From Puffinus mauretanicus (taxonomy: Eukaryota; Chordata; Aves; Procellariiformes; Procellariidae): 64,000 nt of DNA. The position numbers and the translations under genes are program-made. The notes below the pieces were generated by a model. The model had not been told where the DNA came from. It did not search any database and saw only the letters and a program-made list of their open reading frames with translations. Position 1 is the first letter of the stretch; every line of letters begins with the position of its first letter. Of the stretch, positions 31,641 to 46,702 are shown piece after piece. The stretch is from NCBI GenBank assembly GCA_023333565.1, contig JAJKFH010000102.1, positions 4,729,001 through 4,793,000 on the forward strand. The letters are read 5' to 3'.

Positions 31641-34600
31641 TAGAGTAACAATGTCTTGTTATTGAAAAGTATTTTAAAAAATGGCCAGCAAGCACCTTAT
31701 CCTCTTTTAAAATCTTTAGAGAAATGTTGTTGCACTTGTGCAACAACAAAGTCTGTGGTTCCTGGTTTTGAAGAAATGCTACAAACTGTGAGCACATCCT
31801 ATTTATAGCTGGCATTTTTTTCTGCAATTAACAAAATTGCTCATGCCTCCTTTTAAATACAACTTGGCCACCTCCTCTATATTGTTCTTTCATGAAGAGC
31901 CTTCTTAACTTCATTGACATTCAGTAATGTTGAGATATGTTGCTAATTATTCCCAGCATGAATGCCTGCTTATAATTGCAATTTATCATGCATGCGTAAG
32001 ATTTGTTAATGATTTTTTTTTTAAAACTTTTTTTTTGGCCTCAAGTCTTGAGGGTTTTATTGTTTCTAAAGCTGCTGAATAACCTGCTGGTTTGAAAATA
32101 GTAGTTAATGCATACCACCTACTGGTAATAATTACATCAAAGCTTTTTGCCCCTTCTAGTGTGCTAATACTGCAGAGCTTTATGAATTCTTTCCAGCCAA
32201 AGAGCTCAATTTTCCTTCAGTGCATCAAAGTTAAGAAGAGGTTTCTACCAGAAAAAGATTGACTTTCCTGTATACCAAACAGGCATATATATTGCATCTG
32301 ACCCCCCGGGAAGTTCCTAGACATAATAAAGGCATTCTCTGGCAATATAGTATGTATGTAACCCATTTCCTAATGTTAGGTAGGCAGTAAAGAGCCCTGG
32401 AACAGCTTTGCTGAAGCCAGGGCACTGCAAAAGACATGGAAAAGTTGACTTCCCTAAACTAAGTAATGGCAATTTGCATGTGTGGTAGATACAGGCCTGG
32501 CTATGGGCTTTTTATGACTTAGGCTTTCTTGTAGCTCAAATCAGGCCCTCACTAGATGCAGGTCAGTTTGTTCCAGCCTGGAGCAGTTGATTCCTGGAGC
32601 AGTTATTTAAAACTTGCTTCTCTCAACCTGTGCTCTGCACTGCAGCTCCACATTTCTCCTGGTTCTCATTCCAGTTTGGTGACTGGCTCCACTGCTCTGG
32701 AGGTTTTTTTGGAGTTTCAGTCTGGAACTGATTTCTTGTAAGTTTGGGAGTCATAATTTCAGGCTTGGAAGGAACTCTTTTATGTAGTGGCAGAGTACTG
32801 AATTTGATTTCCTGCCCTGACACCCCAGCTTCATGTTTCTGAGTAAAGAATGTGTCCTGAGATGCAAGTGGCAGCAAATACAAATATTATAAATTCTGTT
32901 AATAAAGATTAACTTTGTATATTTAAATTGTAGACACTGGAACAAAAATCATTGACTGTTCATGATACTTGTTTGTCACTATGCTCTTGAGCTTTCTTTG
33001 GAGTGAAGTAGATCTTTCCAAGATTAACCAAAGGTATGGTTCTGGAGAGACTTTACTCTAAGGTGCAGTCTCTGCTGGTAGTATGGATAAGGCTGTCCTA
33101 GGTATGGCTATTCTGTTTTATAAAATCCTCTAAGGCTATTCCTGAAGACCCTAGATTCTGAAATATCTCCATCTCATCAGAGCATGAAGCGTACTTGCTC
33201 TTGACATCAGGCAGTGGAAAACTGTGACAGCACCCTGGTTATTTCAAGGCAAGGCCCATGGGAGACGCAGGCCAGATGTTGTGTGGTGTTGATGGGACCC
33301 ATCTGAATTGGAGACTGTAGATGCTGAGGAGTGCAGACATATATGATCACTCCCAAAGGTGGCTGCCTTTGGCAATGTTTGCTAATGTCTGCTGTTGCAG
33401 CTGAATATAGTTTCAGTGCGAGTAGTGCTGCTATGTGATGAGGCAGGTAGAGGTAATGGACATCCCATTGGTATGTCTCTTCTGCACCAACCTAAATGCC
33501 ACTTTATATACTGAAATAAGCTAGGCTTCAAAATAAAAACAGTTATGTTATTGTAATTACTTCTAGAGGAGGAGAAAGTAAAAAAAGAAGGTATTTGGAT
33601 AGGACTTTATTCATCAGTAAACTCTCCAGTAATCCTATTATGTGTTTTGGGCTTGCTGCTAACTACTGGATTCTTCATACTGCTAATTGAATTCAGGGCA
33701 TAGGCTTTCAAAGAGCTTTAATTCCCATTATATTTTCTGTATTTGATATTGTATGTGAAGATTCACTGAAATGTGCAAAGCAGCAAGGCATATAAAAAAG
33801 GGAAATGATGACATGAACCCAGAGTGACCAGACAGATTCAGAAAACAATTATGAAAAGGAAAGTTACGTTGTTTGTGCTCTGTAGCTTCTTATCTGGACT
33901 GTGACCTTGAAAGTAGTATTTCTACTGCCTGCTTGTGCAAAGCAGCTTTTTCATCCACTGTGTTTCTCCATGCACTGATTAGAAAAAGAGGTGGGATTTG
34001 CTGAGCAACCTATATGAAGTTTAAGCATCTGAAATTGTGTAAAATGTTGAAGTAGTTCCTGCCTAATAAACAAACACCACTATAAAGATGAGAGTCAGGA
34101 AATAGGGGACTCTACTAGCTGCCTAATCACTCTGTGCCATGGAGTTCCCACCTGTGAGTTATAATATAGTTTGAGTACACCTAGACTCCATATTGTTGAG
34201 CCTTTCTCCAGTGGGACACATATGTGGAAGGCCTGGAGGAACTGCTACCCCTTGATCAAGGGGTAACAATAAGGATGGGGCAGCTATGCAATACGTAGAG
34301 AGATACAGAGCTCAGCTATGAGGAGACTTGCAGCTCTCTGTGTCATGTCCTCAGTCACTTCTGAAAAGATATTTGGAAGATCAGCCATCTGAGCTTGTCT
34401 CTGTTCAGAGAAAAGATGGTTTTCTTCTATTTTAGCTGGTAGGGCAAATATCTGAAAGAAAATTATCTTATGCTAAATGTGAATCTTAGGGAAGAACGTG
34501 GATTTTACTTACGTGCACAAATTTAAAATTACCTTGTTAACTGTGAGTTTATTTTGAGTCAGTTAAAATAGCTGGAATGAGATAACTTTTTTTTTTCTTC

Positions 34601-37600
34601 TTAAGTGAAAGCAGAGTCTGAGACTGCAAGGGGTACGAGTTGGGGCTCTTCTTTTTTCCTGTTATGTTGAGGGTTTTTTACATTTTGATGGCAATATACA
34701 GTAGAAGAAATGTCTTCCAGTGAGTAGCTGGCCTCTGTGCAACTCAAAGTAAAGTTGGATAAAGACTCTGTGCCTCTCTTGCTTCCAGATCTGGGCATAA
34801 CAGTTCATGGGCACAGGGAAGGAAATGGGGGTGGAGGGAAACTGATATACTGAGCATGGTGCACCCTTCCTGCAAGCTAGTGTCCCAAGCAAACGTGGAG
34901 CTGATCCTATCCAAATTATGGGACAAGCATGTTCCTGAATGGTTCTGGCACAAAAGTCATGCCAAAATTGCTTCTCCCCTTTTCTTCTTCCTCCCATTCC
35001 AGCTGCAATTTGATGGATGGGGGAAAACAAAACACAACACTAAGTGATTTATTTAGGGTCATGGACAGCCAAAATATTTAAGCAGATTTATTGTTATCTT
35101 AAAAAAAAAAAAAAAAAACAAACCAAAAACCAAAACAAAACACTGAAAACCACACTATTTTTAGACAAGTCTGTCTGCTATTTTAATCTGATTCAGATTT
35201 CCTTAAGAAAAGAGGGCCTGTGTTTTCCCAGAAATATGACCCTTGTATTGATATACTTCTGGTATCTGTGGAGGCCAAATGCAGACAAATAAAGTAGTTA
35301 ATACTGGCCTATGTTCATGTAAAACCTATAGCATCTTAGTAAGGAATAATTCATATGGTTAGGTGAAAATGGAGTTGATCAGAAAAAAATGATTCCCAGT
35401 TTTTAAAAAAGAAAACAAAAATATTGTGCACTCCTATTGTCACTTCAAATTAATAATGTCATGGAAAAAGTTAGGCATACTGTCTGCAGTTCAGATACAA
35501 GTTCCTGGGATAGACAAAGATGGTGCTTTGGCTTGCTGCAGCAGTGTGTGACATGAGATGGAGAGAGGAGGCTGTAGACTGCCATTGTCTGCTCTTCATG
35601 CCGGTCAGCTCCAGGGCACGGAAAGGATTGCTGACTGATCCTCAGCATGAATTCCCTTGTGCTAGGGAGGTTTTTTTTTAGTCGGAGCTCTGCATACAAG
35701 CCTGAGCTCTGTCAATTTAGATTAGCTTCAAAAACAGTGTCTTTGGCGTCTGTGTGTAGTTTATCCCTCTGTTACAGAGAACACAAGGGGAAGAAGGTGC
35801 TTTGCGTGTGTCAGCACACATAGTCCAGGAACTTGGCTGGGTGCCATGAAGAGTTTTACCTCCAGCCACAGCCTGAGGAAGCAAGAGTCTAATCAAATTT
35901 CCTAATCCTGTCCCAGTAGAGACTGCCAATTCCGGTATGCCCTGCACAGCTCTGCAAGGAAGGCTGAGATGAAGCAGGGCTGGTAGCTCTTATTTCTTGG
36001 CTTGCTCATACAGGTATCACATTCAGACACTTTCTCTTTTGTTTGGAAATATCCATTGTACATGGTTTATTTTGATCAAACTTTATTCATCATACTTTAA
36101 AAAAAAAGTACATTATCTACTTTTTCATTAAAAATGCTCTCAAGCAAGAAAAAAAACTTTTGCCGCTTCTGATGTCCTGCTGTTACTCCCCTGTGTTCAT
36201 GTCTGACTTAAAGATTAATTAAAATAAATATCAAGTGCTACTGAAATAATTAATAAATTATACAATTTACATTCGATTGTAAGTGGAAGAATGGCTTACA
36301 CTTCCCTTTAAAAAATCAGCGTGGTTCCATAAAGGAAGGAAGCATGCTAATTACAATGCCTCCATGAGACCTTACAATTCATGGCTGAGAGTGGATCAGA
36401 AGATGCAAAGGAAGCAAAGCAAGCATTTTAATGTTTGATACTTCAGTGCTTCTAATCCCAAAGCTTGCTATTAAAATACATGACAAAATTTGTTGTGTAT
36501 TTCCAGCAGTTTATTTCCTGAACTTTTCCATCTAGAAGAGTTAGAGACTTCTAGGGTTGGATGCTGGTTTTGTGCTACTTTTGGCACTAAGGTAACATGG
36601 CTGGCATTTCTCCTAACTTACAGTGGTTAATGTGAAATCAGAATTAGTATCTTTAGCTTTTCACAAAATATGCAAATGTTTCATAGCTTTTTTTAATATA
36701 TATCTCATGACCAGCATTTATGTACCTTTTCCTGGCATACAAGGAAAAGAACAGAAGTTCTGCCTTTGATAGAAGCAGCAAATGTAGGTCCAATGCACAG
36801 TCTTAACGTCTGGTGCTGTTTATGAAATGGTATGAAGATATTCATGTAGTTCTTAATTAACATATTTGTTAATTTGGAAAGTAATAACATCTGTTAATAG
36901 AACAGTGACAAGAAGAAGAAAAGTAGAGAAATCTCTTCTACAGGGCTGAGTATAAAGGTATCTTCTATGAATTATAAAGCCATCTTAAATATACAATCAT
37001 GGAAACAGCTGTGCAGGGTCAGATTGAACATCTAGCTTGGAGGCCAGAAGATGATGCACAAGAGACCAGTGGAGGACCAATGCAAGCATGGTATTTTTCT
37101 CATACAGTCTCATTTTTCTCTTATAGTTTCTTGACCTCCAGCCTCGTGGCTCCTGAAACCAGAGGGCGTACTACCTTCTCTCTTCACTTAACTTTTGCAC
37201 TGCCTTTCTTTTGCTCCCATTCCTCTAGTGTCTTAACATTCCTCCTGTTCCTTCATGATACCAAAGCACCACTAGCAGGAGTACTGAGAATATAGTGGAA
37301 GCAGTCTGGATGCTCATTATTTCTTTCCCCTACTAAATGGGAGAGAGCCAACTGCAGTAAAAATCCATCTCAGTTTTTGGCTGAAATATGTTTATCACTG
37401 TGTGGGATTAGTCTGTGCTCCCAATGAGGAGTTTAGGGGCTTGAGCATGTGCACCCCTGTGAGTTGTTGGAGATCTGAACAAGTCCTATGGTGAAGAGAT
37501 GTAAAGTTTTGGGGGAAGGAGCTGTGATTTTTTTCAAATATGTAGGGAGTTTCATAAGAGCTATGGAAACACTACATCTCTGAAGCAGAGGCCTTTGCTG

Positions 37601-40600
37601 TTTCCTGCCAACCTTCAAATCCCTGTTTGATAGCATGGCAGGTTTACAGCCCCCATTAAAATGTTTTCGCTTGGTGTTTTTGGTTTGATTGATTGTTTTC
37701 CCCCTCCTCATTTTATTACTTGAAACTATGAAAGCACTTAAAAAAAAAAAAAAAAAGGTAAATACCTGGAAAATATAAACCAAAATGGATAGTCCAGGTA
37801 AGTTTTATGAGTACTAAAGTCAGGATTTTGTAACTGGAGATTTTTGGGCTGGTCCTGTAGGAGTAGTGCTGCCTCCTCTGCCTTCTAGAGGAGTCTCATC
37901 AGAAGGTTTCAAACTTTCATCTCAAGAAATGGCTTGAACTACGAGCAGTTAAACTCCATATCAGTATGACCCAGTGTCCTGTGCTAATAGATAGCTTGCC
38001 TCATACAGTCTGTGTTATAAATTCATAATGTTCTAGTTAACACAGTAACATCTGACAGGATTTATTTTAAGCTTATTGCCCTTGTAGTTTCATAGAAAGC
38101 ATTTCCTGGAGTGGGGCAGGGGGGGAAACCACCAACCAACATTTTCTTGTCACTGTGATCTGAGTAAGAGCAGGGAAGTGTATAGTTGCCCAGGAGTCCC
38201 TGGCCTCTTTAATAAATCTTGTGCCCTCCCATTTCCCCACAGTAGGTAATTTCATGCTGTAGAACAGTGAGATGTACCTGAAAATACAGTTGTGTTTGTG
38301 ATGTAGGCATTTAACAACTTATCTCAGCAGGTGTGAGCAATTACAGAAGTTCAGTGAAGGATATGTGTGTTAATTGTGATGGTCGTTATTTAGTTACTGC
38401 CCTGAATCCTGAAATCTTATAGCTATTGTTTTGCTACTTAATTTCAGGCATATAGACATAAGTATTCAATTTACTTTCACTGCATGTTTTTATCATATAC
38501 CTCTCTTCCATTACAAACACTGTCTTTTCATTTTAGTTGCCAAGCTCTCTTTTGAGGCAGGAAAGGTTGTGCCTTTCCTAAGTATAGAACAAACTAACAT
38601 CTTGATTATCATTTGGAAAAATCAAATAGAAACATAGTATCTGATAAATAGGTATGTAATTATATAGGGACTGTAGGGTGTGCGTATAGCATTCATGCTT
38701 AGGCAAAATATTCTCTGAAAAGTTTGGATTTGTGGTTGGTGTGAGGGGTTTTTTTTAAAAATTTTTTTCCTGGGGAAAAAATGGGGAACACAACAAAAAG
38801 CATAACTTTTTAATTTGATAGTGCTGATTACTATTGGTTTTTGACCTGAAGACTCATTAACCTTTGTCCCAAAAAGCTTATCTAAATAATTCAGGATTTA
38901 TATTGGGAGTGGGAGAGCAGAGGATGTGGATTTTTGAACTCTGTTGGAACATCACTGGCTCTGCATTTAGAACAGACTTGACCTTTCTCAGGCTCAGGTC
39001 CTGGACTCAATGTTCACCAGACTTTCTCAATGGCTTTTTTTTTTTTTTTTAAGGAGGGGGGAAGTTTGAGAATGTTTTTAATGCAGGTTTTTAGTTTGCA
39101 AAACTAATACCTTCAGAAAACAGGATGTTTGAGGTGAATGTCATGGAAAGAAAATGTTCTGCTCCATAGACAATTTTGTGGAATACATGGTGTTTCTTGC
39201 ATTGTGTGGGGAAGATGGATGATGCTGGTGCTTGTGAGATTTCTTTGAAATTATTTAAATATATTTCACTCCACTCTTGCACTGTGAAGAAAGGCAGAAT
39301 AGCATGATCAAATGAGGGGAAATATTTCTCTACTGTCAATTTCTAGTACTGTATCTTTGTCTTTGCAGCTAGCAGCAGTGTGGTTGAGCATTTCTTATTC
39401 CATTTCCTGAAAAACAGAAGTGAACATATCCGTAGGCTCTTTCACTAGTTAAATCTTTAAATGTGTATACATACACCATGCAGTTAAGTGGATTTGTTAC
39501 AGAATTTAATACTTTATCTTCATTTTTTTTTATATTCTGTAGATACTGTTTTAAATAAGTTAGCAAAGATTAGTATGTTAGAGAGTATTTGTGCCTATTA
39601 ATTTCTCTAATGAAAACTTACAAGGAATTTTGAGAAATGGAGAGCATCATAGGTTTTGAAAAGGGAGTGTGAGTCAGGAACAAATACCAATTCTCCTCAA
39701 ATCCTCTAAAGAGAGACAAAACAAAATTCTAGAGTCAGTTATGCAAAGGAGAGATTTTTATGTGGAGTTTGAATTCAGTTCTTTGCACAATTTAGGGGAA
39801 GTTTAGGAATTATGGAAGTATCAAAAGTGTACATTCTTTTTACATCCCTATGAATCTTATATAAATGATTGCAAGATCTGTATGGAAAAAAATGAGAGCA
39901 TATCAAACCGACCATCTAAAGAAATAAATCCAGGCAAATTAGCCTTCACTGCATTCAATGTTGAACACATTCAAACAAGTTGTAAGAAAAGTGTTTCTTG
40001 GAAATAAACATGATCTGTGAGGAAATGTTAAAGAAATAAAACTTTTTATTTTAAAAATCTAGATGGTGCAAGTTGCTTCATGGTTTTCTAGATTGGGTCT
40101 TGTGTGCATCTTCTGTGATGTTAATTGGATGTACAATAACTTTGAGTTGTAAATTCCTTCTGACTATTTGCAGTTGTAAAGAAGTGCTGGATCAAGCTAA
40201 CTACAAGTAAGTGTCAAGCCAGCTACAGCACAGTTGAAAATGGGTGAAATAACCTATCCACCTAAATAGCCTAAACTTCAAGAGGGAAAAGTCTGTTCTG
40301 TTCCTAAATTAGGAAGGGTCCAGTTTATATCCACTCTAAAGATAAGCCAGCACTTCTCACAAATAGCGGTTGATTACATACATGTAAATGCTTCATTTTG
40401 GGGTAATTTCTAGGCCAAAATGCTATAAGGTCTTTTTAGAAATGCTGCACAGTTGAACATTTCAATTGAATGTGTGTAAACTGGAGGAAAAATCATGTGC
40501 AAGGGATAGCTGGGAGATTCATCTTGCCTGAATTTAGGATTCTGCTTTGTATTTTCCTGTAGTGGAGGCAGAGGTTGGATTCTCTGTGTGGTCAATGAAC

Positions 40601-42430
40601 ACAAGAGAGTGTTTACATTTGTGTGCCAGGATTCCCATCCTAAAGTGTCTGTTTCTTTCACTTGACTGAAGGAAGTCTAGACGACTAGATCAGACCAGGA
40701 TGTAGTTGTCTGAAGCTGGCTCAGCTGAGTCCTATTTTTTATGCCTAACTTGAGACACCTAAAAGTGAGGCCTCCAAAATATTTGGTTTGTTTTAAATGT
40801 TTCCTTAGAATGGTTTACCTCACTTGTCATAAGGATTCACTCAAGTAGTGAGTGAATGTAGTAGAACAGATATACAGGTATGAGAACAAACTGGTTGTCT
40901 TGACTAAACTAGCCCCCAAACGTTTGTATTAAGTTTAAGGAATGTTGGTTGATTTATTTTTTTTAATACATCTGTTCAAAGTTAAAGCTCTGAAATTTCA
41001 CAAAAAAGGGCTTCTGTCCTCGGCCTTGACTTCCCCCCACCCCACCTCCAGGCGGAGGAGCTTAACAGACAACGCTGATGTTGTGATCATGAATGGTTTC
41101 ATTAAATAAGCAAATGAGTAACTGTTTGTAGTGTGAGGCTTTGGGAGTTGAGCTTACAGCAAAAAATACCAGGAAGTTCAGAAGAGCCTGTTCTTGTACG
41201 ACGGGATGGTGCCAAGCTTTCTCCACAGAAGGATACGTAGGGAGGAGTTCTTGCTGGAATTGTGATCATCGAAGAACAGTCCCCTTCTGTATGGATATTT
41301 CAGCCTTGCTGGTGTTTACCCAGTGATTGATTTTCAGTGTAGGATTGGACTTGACGATTTTTCAACCTGTAAATAATTAAAGTGTCTGTGGTTTCCATTA
41401 ACGAAAGAAAGGGTGTGTGATTGCAAGTCTGAAAGCACAAAGCCAGGCTATTGGAAGGATGCATGCAACCCTTAGTCTTTATGCTATGTGTCCTTGTTAA
41501 TGCCACTTTGAAATCTGTAGATGAAAAAGACTTAGAGCAATGTAAATTAATTATTTTGATTTGTCATAACACAGCTAAGACTTCAGAGAAGATGGGCACT
41601 GCTGAAATGCTTCACTGAGAAAGCATATCAGAGGAGTAGTTTTTTTCTTCTTCTTCCCTGCAGTGCACCTTTCTGACTTTTCCTAATTGCACTGATGTGA
41701 GTTTTTGCCAGGCATGGAGATATATAGTTAGTCCTACAGTCTCTTATTGCTTGGAACATTAATAAAATTCAACAACAACATAGTTTTCTAGTTTAATTCC
41801 AGGAGAAACAGTTCACCCATAAAGAATTAAAATCCATAAATCCATGAAAAAATAATTGAAATTCATTATAATTTCAACAAGAGAAGAGCTTCCCACTGGA
41901 AACAATTATTTTTATTTTTTGATGAGAGCAATTTTAAACCACAGAGTTGATACTGTTCTCCAGTAGAGCAAACTGACAACGATATAATTTCACTAGCTTC
42001 AGTCTTCTTTCTCTGTTGCAAGAAAGAAATTCATTGTTGCTGTAGACAAGCTGCAGTTTTAACATGTTTTTTCCCAAAGGAGATTAAAATTTAGATGTTA
42101 CTCCTTTAAAATACAGGGCCATACATGGACTAACCAAAAGTTTGTGAATTGGTACAACCAGAAAACAGAGCAAATAGGACTAGCTTCACTCCCTGAAGCT
42201 GTGGTAAAGGATTTACTTGCACTCTGTGCTGGATGTGAGCATGCTAACCATTCTGCAGAAGCCAGTTGAAATAATCTATGCTATTGCATGTCTTCTCCAA
42301 GCTGCACTGGGAGAGTTTCATCTTGAAAGTTGGCAGGAAAGGCCTGTTTGCTAAGTTGTTCACTATTATTGTGATAGTTGTAACCAGGTTCTTGATGGTG
42401 ATTCTTCTTTTCTGTACCATTAAAGTCACA

Positions 42431-42460
42431 TATTCCAAGTCTTTGTATTCCAAGTCTTTG
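42431..42460. repeat. 15-bp exact tandem duplication
   Basis: Two adjacent copies of tattccaagtctttg (42431-42445, 42446-42460). A local slippage-type duplication. Confidence 0.85.
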
Positions 42461-45146
42461 AACTCACCTGCATGTTAGTTTACATCTCCAGGAGCCTTGA
42501 ATACCAGCCGTTATTTGGGGTTTTTTTATAACACCCAGCCTTCCTTTGCTGTAGGTTAGAGAGGAAGGAGCTTGCTACAGTAAATGTCGTCTTCATATTT
42601 CTTGCTGTGTGTTAAGTTGGACATGATTCGGTACGCGTAGACACTGAAATTCCTAAAGTAAGCATTAACTACTCATGGCTGGGAGATTGCTCTATTTCAA
42701 TGTTGGAAAACAGTCGTCATGGGGATTAGTGGGTTTGCTCATCTTGATAGACAAATTATTTATCCTTAGCTCAAGTCCTTTAAAGTACAAGGAAGAAGGC
42801 TTCTTTCAACCTGAACTCTTCAACTTGTTTCAAATGGGCTGCACAAATTCATTTTTAGTGTTAATTAATAATCTGGAAAAAGTAATGATCTGTCTCCTAT
42901 AAGACTGAAAATAAGCCTCATAGAAGGACATGAGCAGATGACACTGAAGACCTGTGTAATTTTTAATCACTCCAGAATCACACTGGAATTCCAGTCTGAT
43001 GGGCATGTGGTACCTGTGCTCCCCACAGTCACTGGGGGAAGAATTAAGAAGTTTGTAATTGGATTCTCAACCAGGAGGCTGAGCATGAAGCTGCTTCAGA
43101 TAGCCAGGAGAAAAATGCTGAGCTTGATGATTTCAGGTAAAATGCTCATTTCAGGGACCTGTATGGTCAACTCTGGGCTGCTGAAAGCTGCCTACTTTCA
43201 ATATAGTGCTAAGCCCTAAACCTTCTCTAAAGGCAAGAAAGAAATGCATGTTCTTTCAAAAATTGCAGAAGGCTTGGTTTTGTCTTTTTTTTTTTTCCTT
43301 CTTGTGGGGAACAGCTGGAGATGGAGGTCATATTCCTCCTATCTAATGTTGTATTGCACAGCCCTCTCCAAGTCCTTTCTTATTCCAGAAGATGCAAGCC
43401 CATATCTGTTGCTTCTCATAAGAATGCCCTGACTTCTAGTCTAACACTGTGGAAGAACTTCTAAGGATACAATGAGCAATTGCTGCGTTAAATACCTTCT
43501 TGCAATAGAAAGAAATAAATCCTCCTTCCAGAGAAGTACCCTAACCAGTAAGGTAGAGAGATTCTTCCTTTTCTGACCCTGTGACTTTTTAATTATTCCA
43601 TGTAAAGCAGCACAGCTTGAAAAGTAGGCTTAAAGCTAGGTCCTTAGTCTCCGTGCGTCTCAAGAATAACTTAGTGTTCATTACAATTTATATGCAATTT
43701 TCTTCTTGTAGGTCAAAAAAGAAATTTGGTTGGAGTTTTCCATATTCACAGTGTGTTGTTTAATGGCTGTTGTGCACACACTGTAGTACACCCTATTTTC
43801 CCAATCTCACTAAAACAAAAGTGGGGGTTATGTTGTTCTTTGTCAAGATCTGATTCCCTGTGTATCTGGTAAACGTGCTGTCTGTATAGCAGTTTTACAC
43901 CTCAGGAGAGTTGGGAAGAAAAAATGCCTAGTTTAAATATACCTACAGTTCTTAGGAAGAAGGTGATGAGATGCTCAGATTAACAGTACTGAGGTAGTTC
44001 TAAGCGTTTGCAGGCAAACTTTGGGTCCAATGACATTACCTGGTGGGAACAAAAATACCCCTCCTCAGGCCCCTATAGAGACATCTGATGCTTGCTTAAG
44101 TTCTATGTCTTGCTATAAAACTTCCTGTTCCTTAAGTGTTGGTGACTAGAAGGAAAGGAAAGCCCAGTTGAAATTGCCCACATAATATCCAATATCTTGA
44201 GGTTTTGTGAAAATATAACATCCATGTTTTTTCCTGGTAATGACCAGAACATCTACTTGACAGTTAGGAAAAGGTAATTAAAATGTTCAAAGTTATTCTG
44301 TCTACATGTGTATGTGTGAAATGTCTTTGCTTGCCAAATCATGGATAAAGAATATACTTCTCTAAACTTTATATTTGAAAAACTTAGATTAGTTCAACTG
44401 AATTGGTGTTTTTCTGGGGATGTATTATATTATAGCAAAGTTATGTTTGTACTGAGTATAATTTATAATGATACAGGGTACATCATCTTAATTCTGGAAA
44501 ATTGTCCCTTTCTAACAGGAACATTCTGGCACTGTAGAATGATCTCCCAACTTTTTGCTTCACCTCTTAAACTGCCAGAATTATTTGGACTGTAAGTGAT
44601 GAACATGAGAAGTAAGGGTAGGAAATGCCTTCATTTGCCAGGTGGTTTGCCATCCTTCGGTGCCTGGAGGTAAAGGGAGCTTTCAGGTCCTTGCTGTCCT
44701 CATCAGTTTAAACTACATCTTCAGCACCATCTCTAATCTGCCCTCACTCACCTACATGTCGTGATCGATCAATCTGCTTCCAAAACAGTAAGTGAAGAAA
44801 AAAGTGTTCTATATGTACGTGTGTACTGCTTCCACTAGCTGAGGCACTGGTGGTCTTGAAACCAAGAAACATTACATCAGAATATCAGAAGCAACATGCT
44901 GGTGACAATGCATAACAGTACAATTTTTTTATTTATTTTTTTTTTTTTAAAAAGCATTGAAGTCTTGTCCTCTTCAATACAAAATCCTATTGATCTGCAG
45001 GACAAATGTTACCTATAATAATTAGATGATCATAGGTCCAGGACCTACTGGAAGGAGAGTATTAGTCTTTCAGAAAATACGCATTTCATAGCATTATCTT
45101 TCAGTTTTGTGTCTATAGCCTTACACTGTTTCAGCACAGATATAAA

Positions 45147-45193
45147 GAAATCTATAATTATTAGAAATTAGAAATCTATAATTATTAGAATTA
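45147..45193. repeat. 24-bp tandem duplication
   Basis: Two adjacent, nearly identical AT-rich units starting gaaatctataattattag (45147-45170 and 45171 to about 45193). Confidence 0.85.
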
Positions 45194-46564
45194 GGAAACA
45201 TAGATCCTGCTTTTCTTGGAATAATGCTGTTGCACTTTTCCTTGCTAAGTTGGTCATTCAGAAGAGAGCATCTTTTAACTAGCCTCTTATATTCTACAGT
45301 GTTTCTCCCATGGGTTTCTGAGTGGTTTTTTGTTTTGCTTTGGGTTTTCTAATTTTTTGAAAATAATACACTTGTTGCAACTTTAGGGTACGTTTGTGAC
45401 GAATGTACCACGACTTTGATGAAATGTAACATGACACACTTCCTCAGTTGCTATTTCCCTAAACAGAAAATTTCTCTCTGGAGCACATCAGACTTTTGAA
45501 CGAGTCTTAGCTCTCTACAAGGGTGCAAATGCCAAGTTAAACACGCTTCTCAAAAGAAGTACTTTTCTGTCTGTATGGCAAGGGGGGGAGGGGGAAGGAT
45601 TATGTATGCCTTTGCTTCATATCACATATCTGAAGTTTCTCTGTCTACCTTCTCTTCAACCCCAGTGCAGAATCCAAAGAAATGAATTTTTCAGTGGTTT
45701 GTTTTTTTCCTTAAGGCATGTTTTCTTTGAGTTTTTTTCCTGTGTAGCTTTGCTTGAGTTTTCCTATGCTTTTTTTGAAAAGGGAACAATCATTGGGAAT
45801 GAAAATTTATGAAGTGAGTCCAGTCTAGCAGTATCTCTCTTCAGAGGAAGCTGGCTTTAAAAGATTTCCTTAAAAAACGAGGAGAAAGGAACTGAAAAAG
45901 AGCAAAAGAAAAATGAAAGGCCATTATGGCCTTTATGTTAACAAACCTTGTCTTTTTTTTTTGTGTGGTTCACTATCCCAGGGTTTTAAATGAAATTTAA
46001 TCAATTCTGTAATTATACGTTTATAAAATTGGTTTAATACACACATGCACACAGAGCAGAGAACAACTTGTGGGGGAGGCTGGGGATTCTTAATGGGTCT
46101 CGCACTGAATCTAGATGGGCAATATCATATTGCTGTGAAAAACATCATCCTGGGATGTGTAAATAGGAGTATAACCTGAAAAGCAATTGACGTATTGTAG
46201 AAGTTTTAGCTGGATCATTGTGTCTATGTTTAGGTGCTCTACTTCAAGGAGGACCAACTAAAGACAAAGCAGTGAAAATGAGCAGAGATCTATCAGAGTA
46301 TTGAGTGGGCCTCAAGAAAGCTAGTTAGCTTTGAGAAGGCTACAGAAAGAGGACACAGCAGTATTCATCTATGTAAATAGCTGATGCAGAGGGAGCAAGA
46401 ATAGTCTGTACGCTAGATGGAACGGAACATAATAGCAAAGATGACTTGGAATAGGTGTTAAGAGAACTTTAAGAATTTATAAAAAAAAAAAAAAATTAAA
46501 AAATAAAACTACAAAAACCCAAACCATAAAAAACAAAATGCCCCCTGCTGCTTGATCTGATGCC

Positions 46565-46702
46565 CCTAAACGAGTAAGACGTTTAAGAACAGGTTAAACA
46601 AATATCTATCAAGAATTGCATGAGATTGTTTGGACCAGCAATGGATCAATTAATGGATTAGATTATCTTCTGGGGTCCCTTTCAGATTTATGATTTTATG
46701 AT
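46565..46702 (+). mobile_element. Old CR1 LINE 3' end
   Basis: Carries the worn but recognisable 3' pattern of an ancient CR1: 'taaacaaatatctatcaaga', then 'ggattagattatcttctggg', 'gtccctttcagat' and a terminal 'ttatgattttatgat'. The preceding A-rich sequence (46473-46530) and the bases back to about 46380 may be part of the same copy, but similarity is too weak to draw the 5' boundary. Confidence 0.65.

Larger units (their letters stand above)
31645..46560. other. Intergenic
   Basis: About 15 kb of AT-rich unique DNA. Homopolymer or A-rich runs occur at 35101-35145, 37740-37757, 39035-39052 and 44935-44955, and a G-rich run at about 45581-45597. No coding gene, RNA gene or clear mobile element. 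Confidence 0.65.

Noticed and set aside
41230..41370. Possible ancient CR1 tail ('taggattggacttgacgatt')
   Set aside because: Only one short block resembles CR1 and there are no terminal repeats. Too weak to call.
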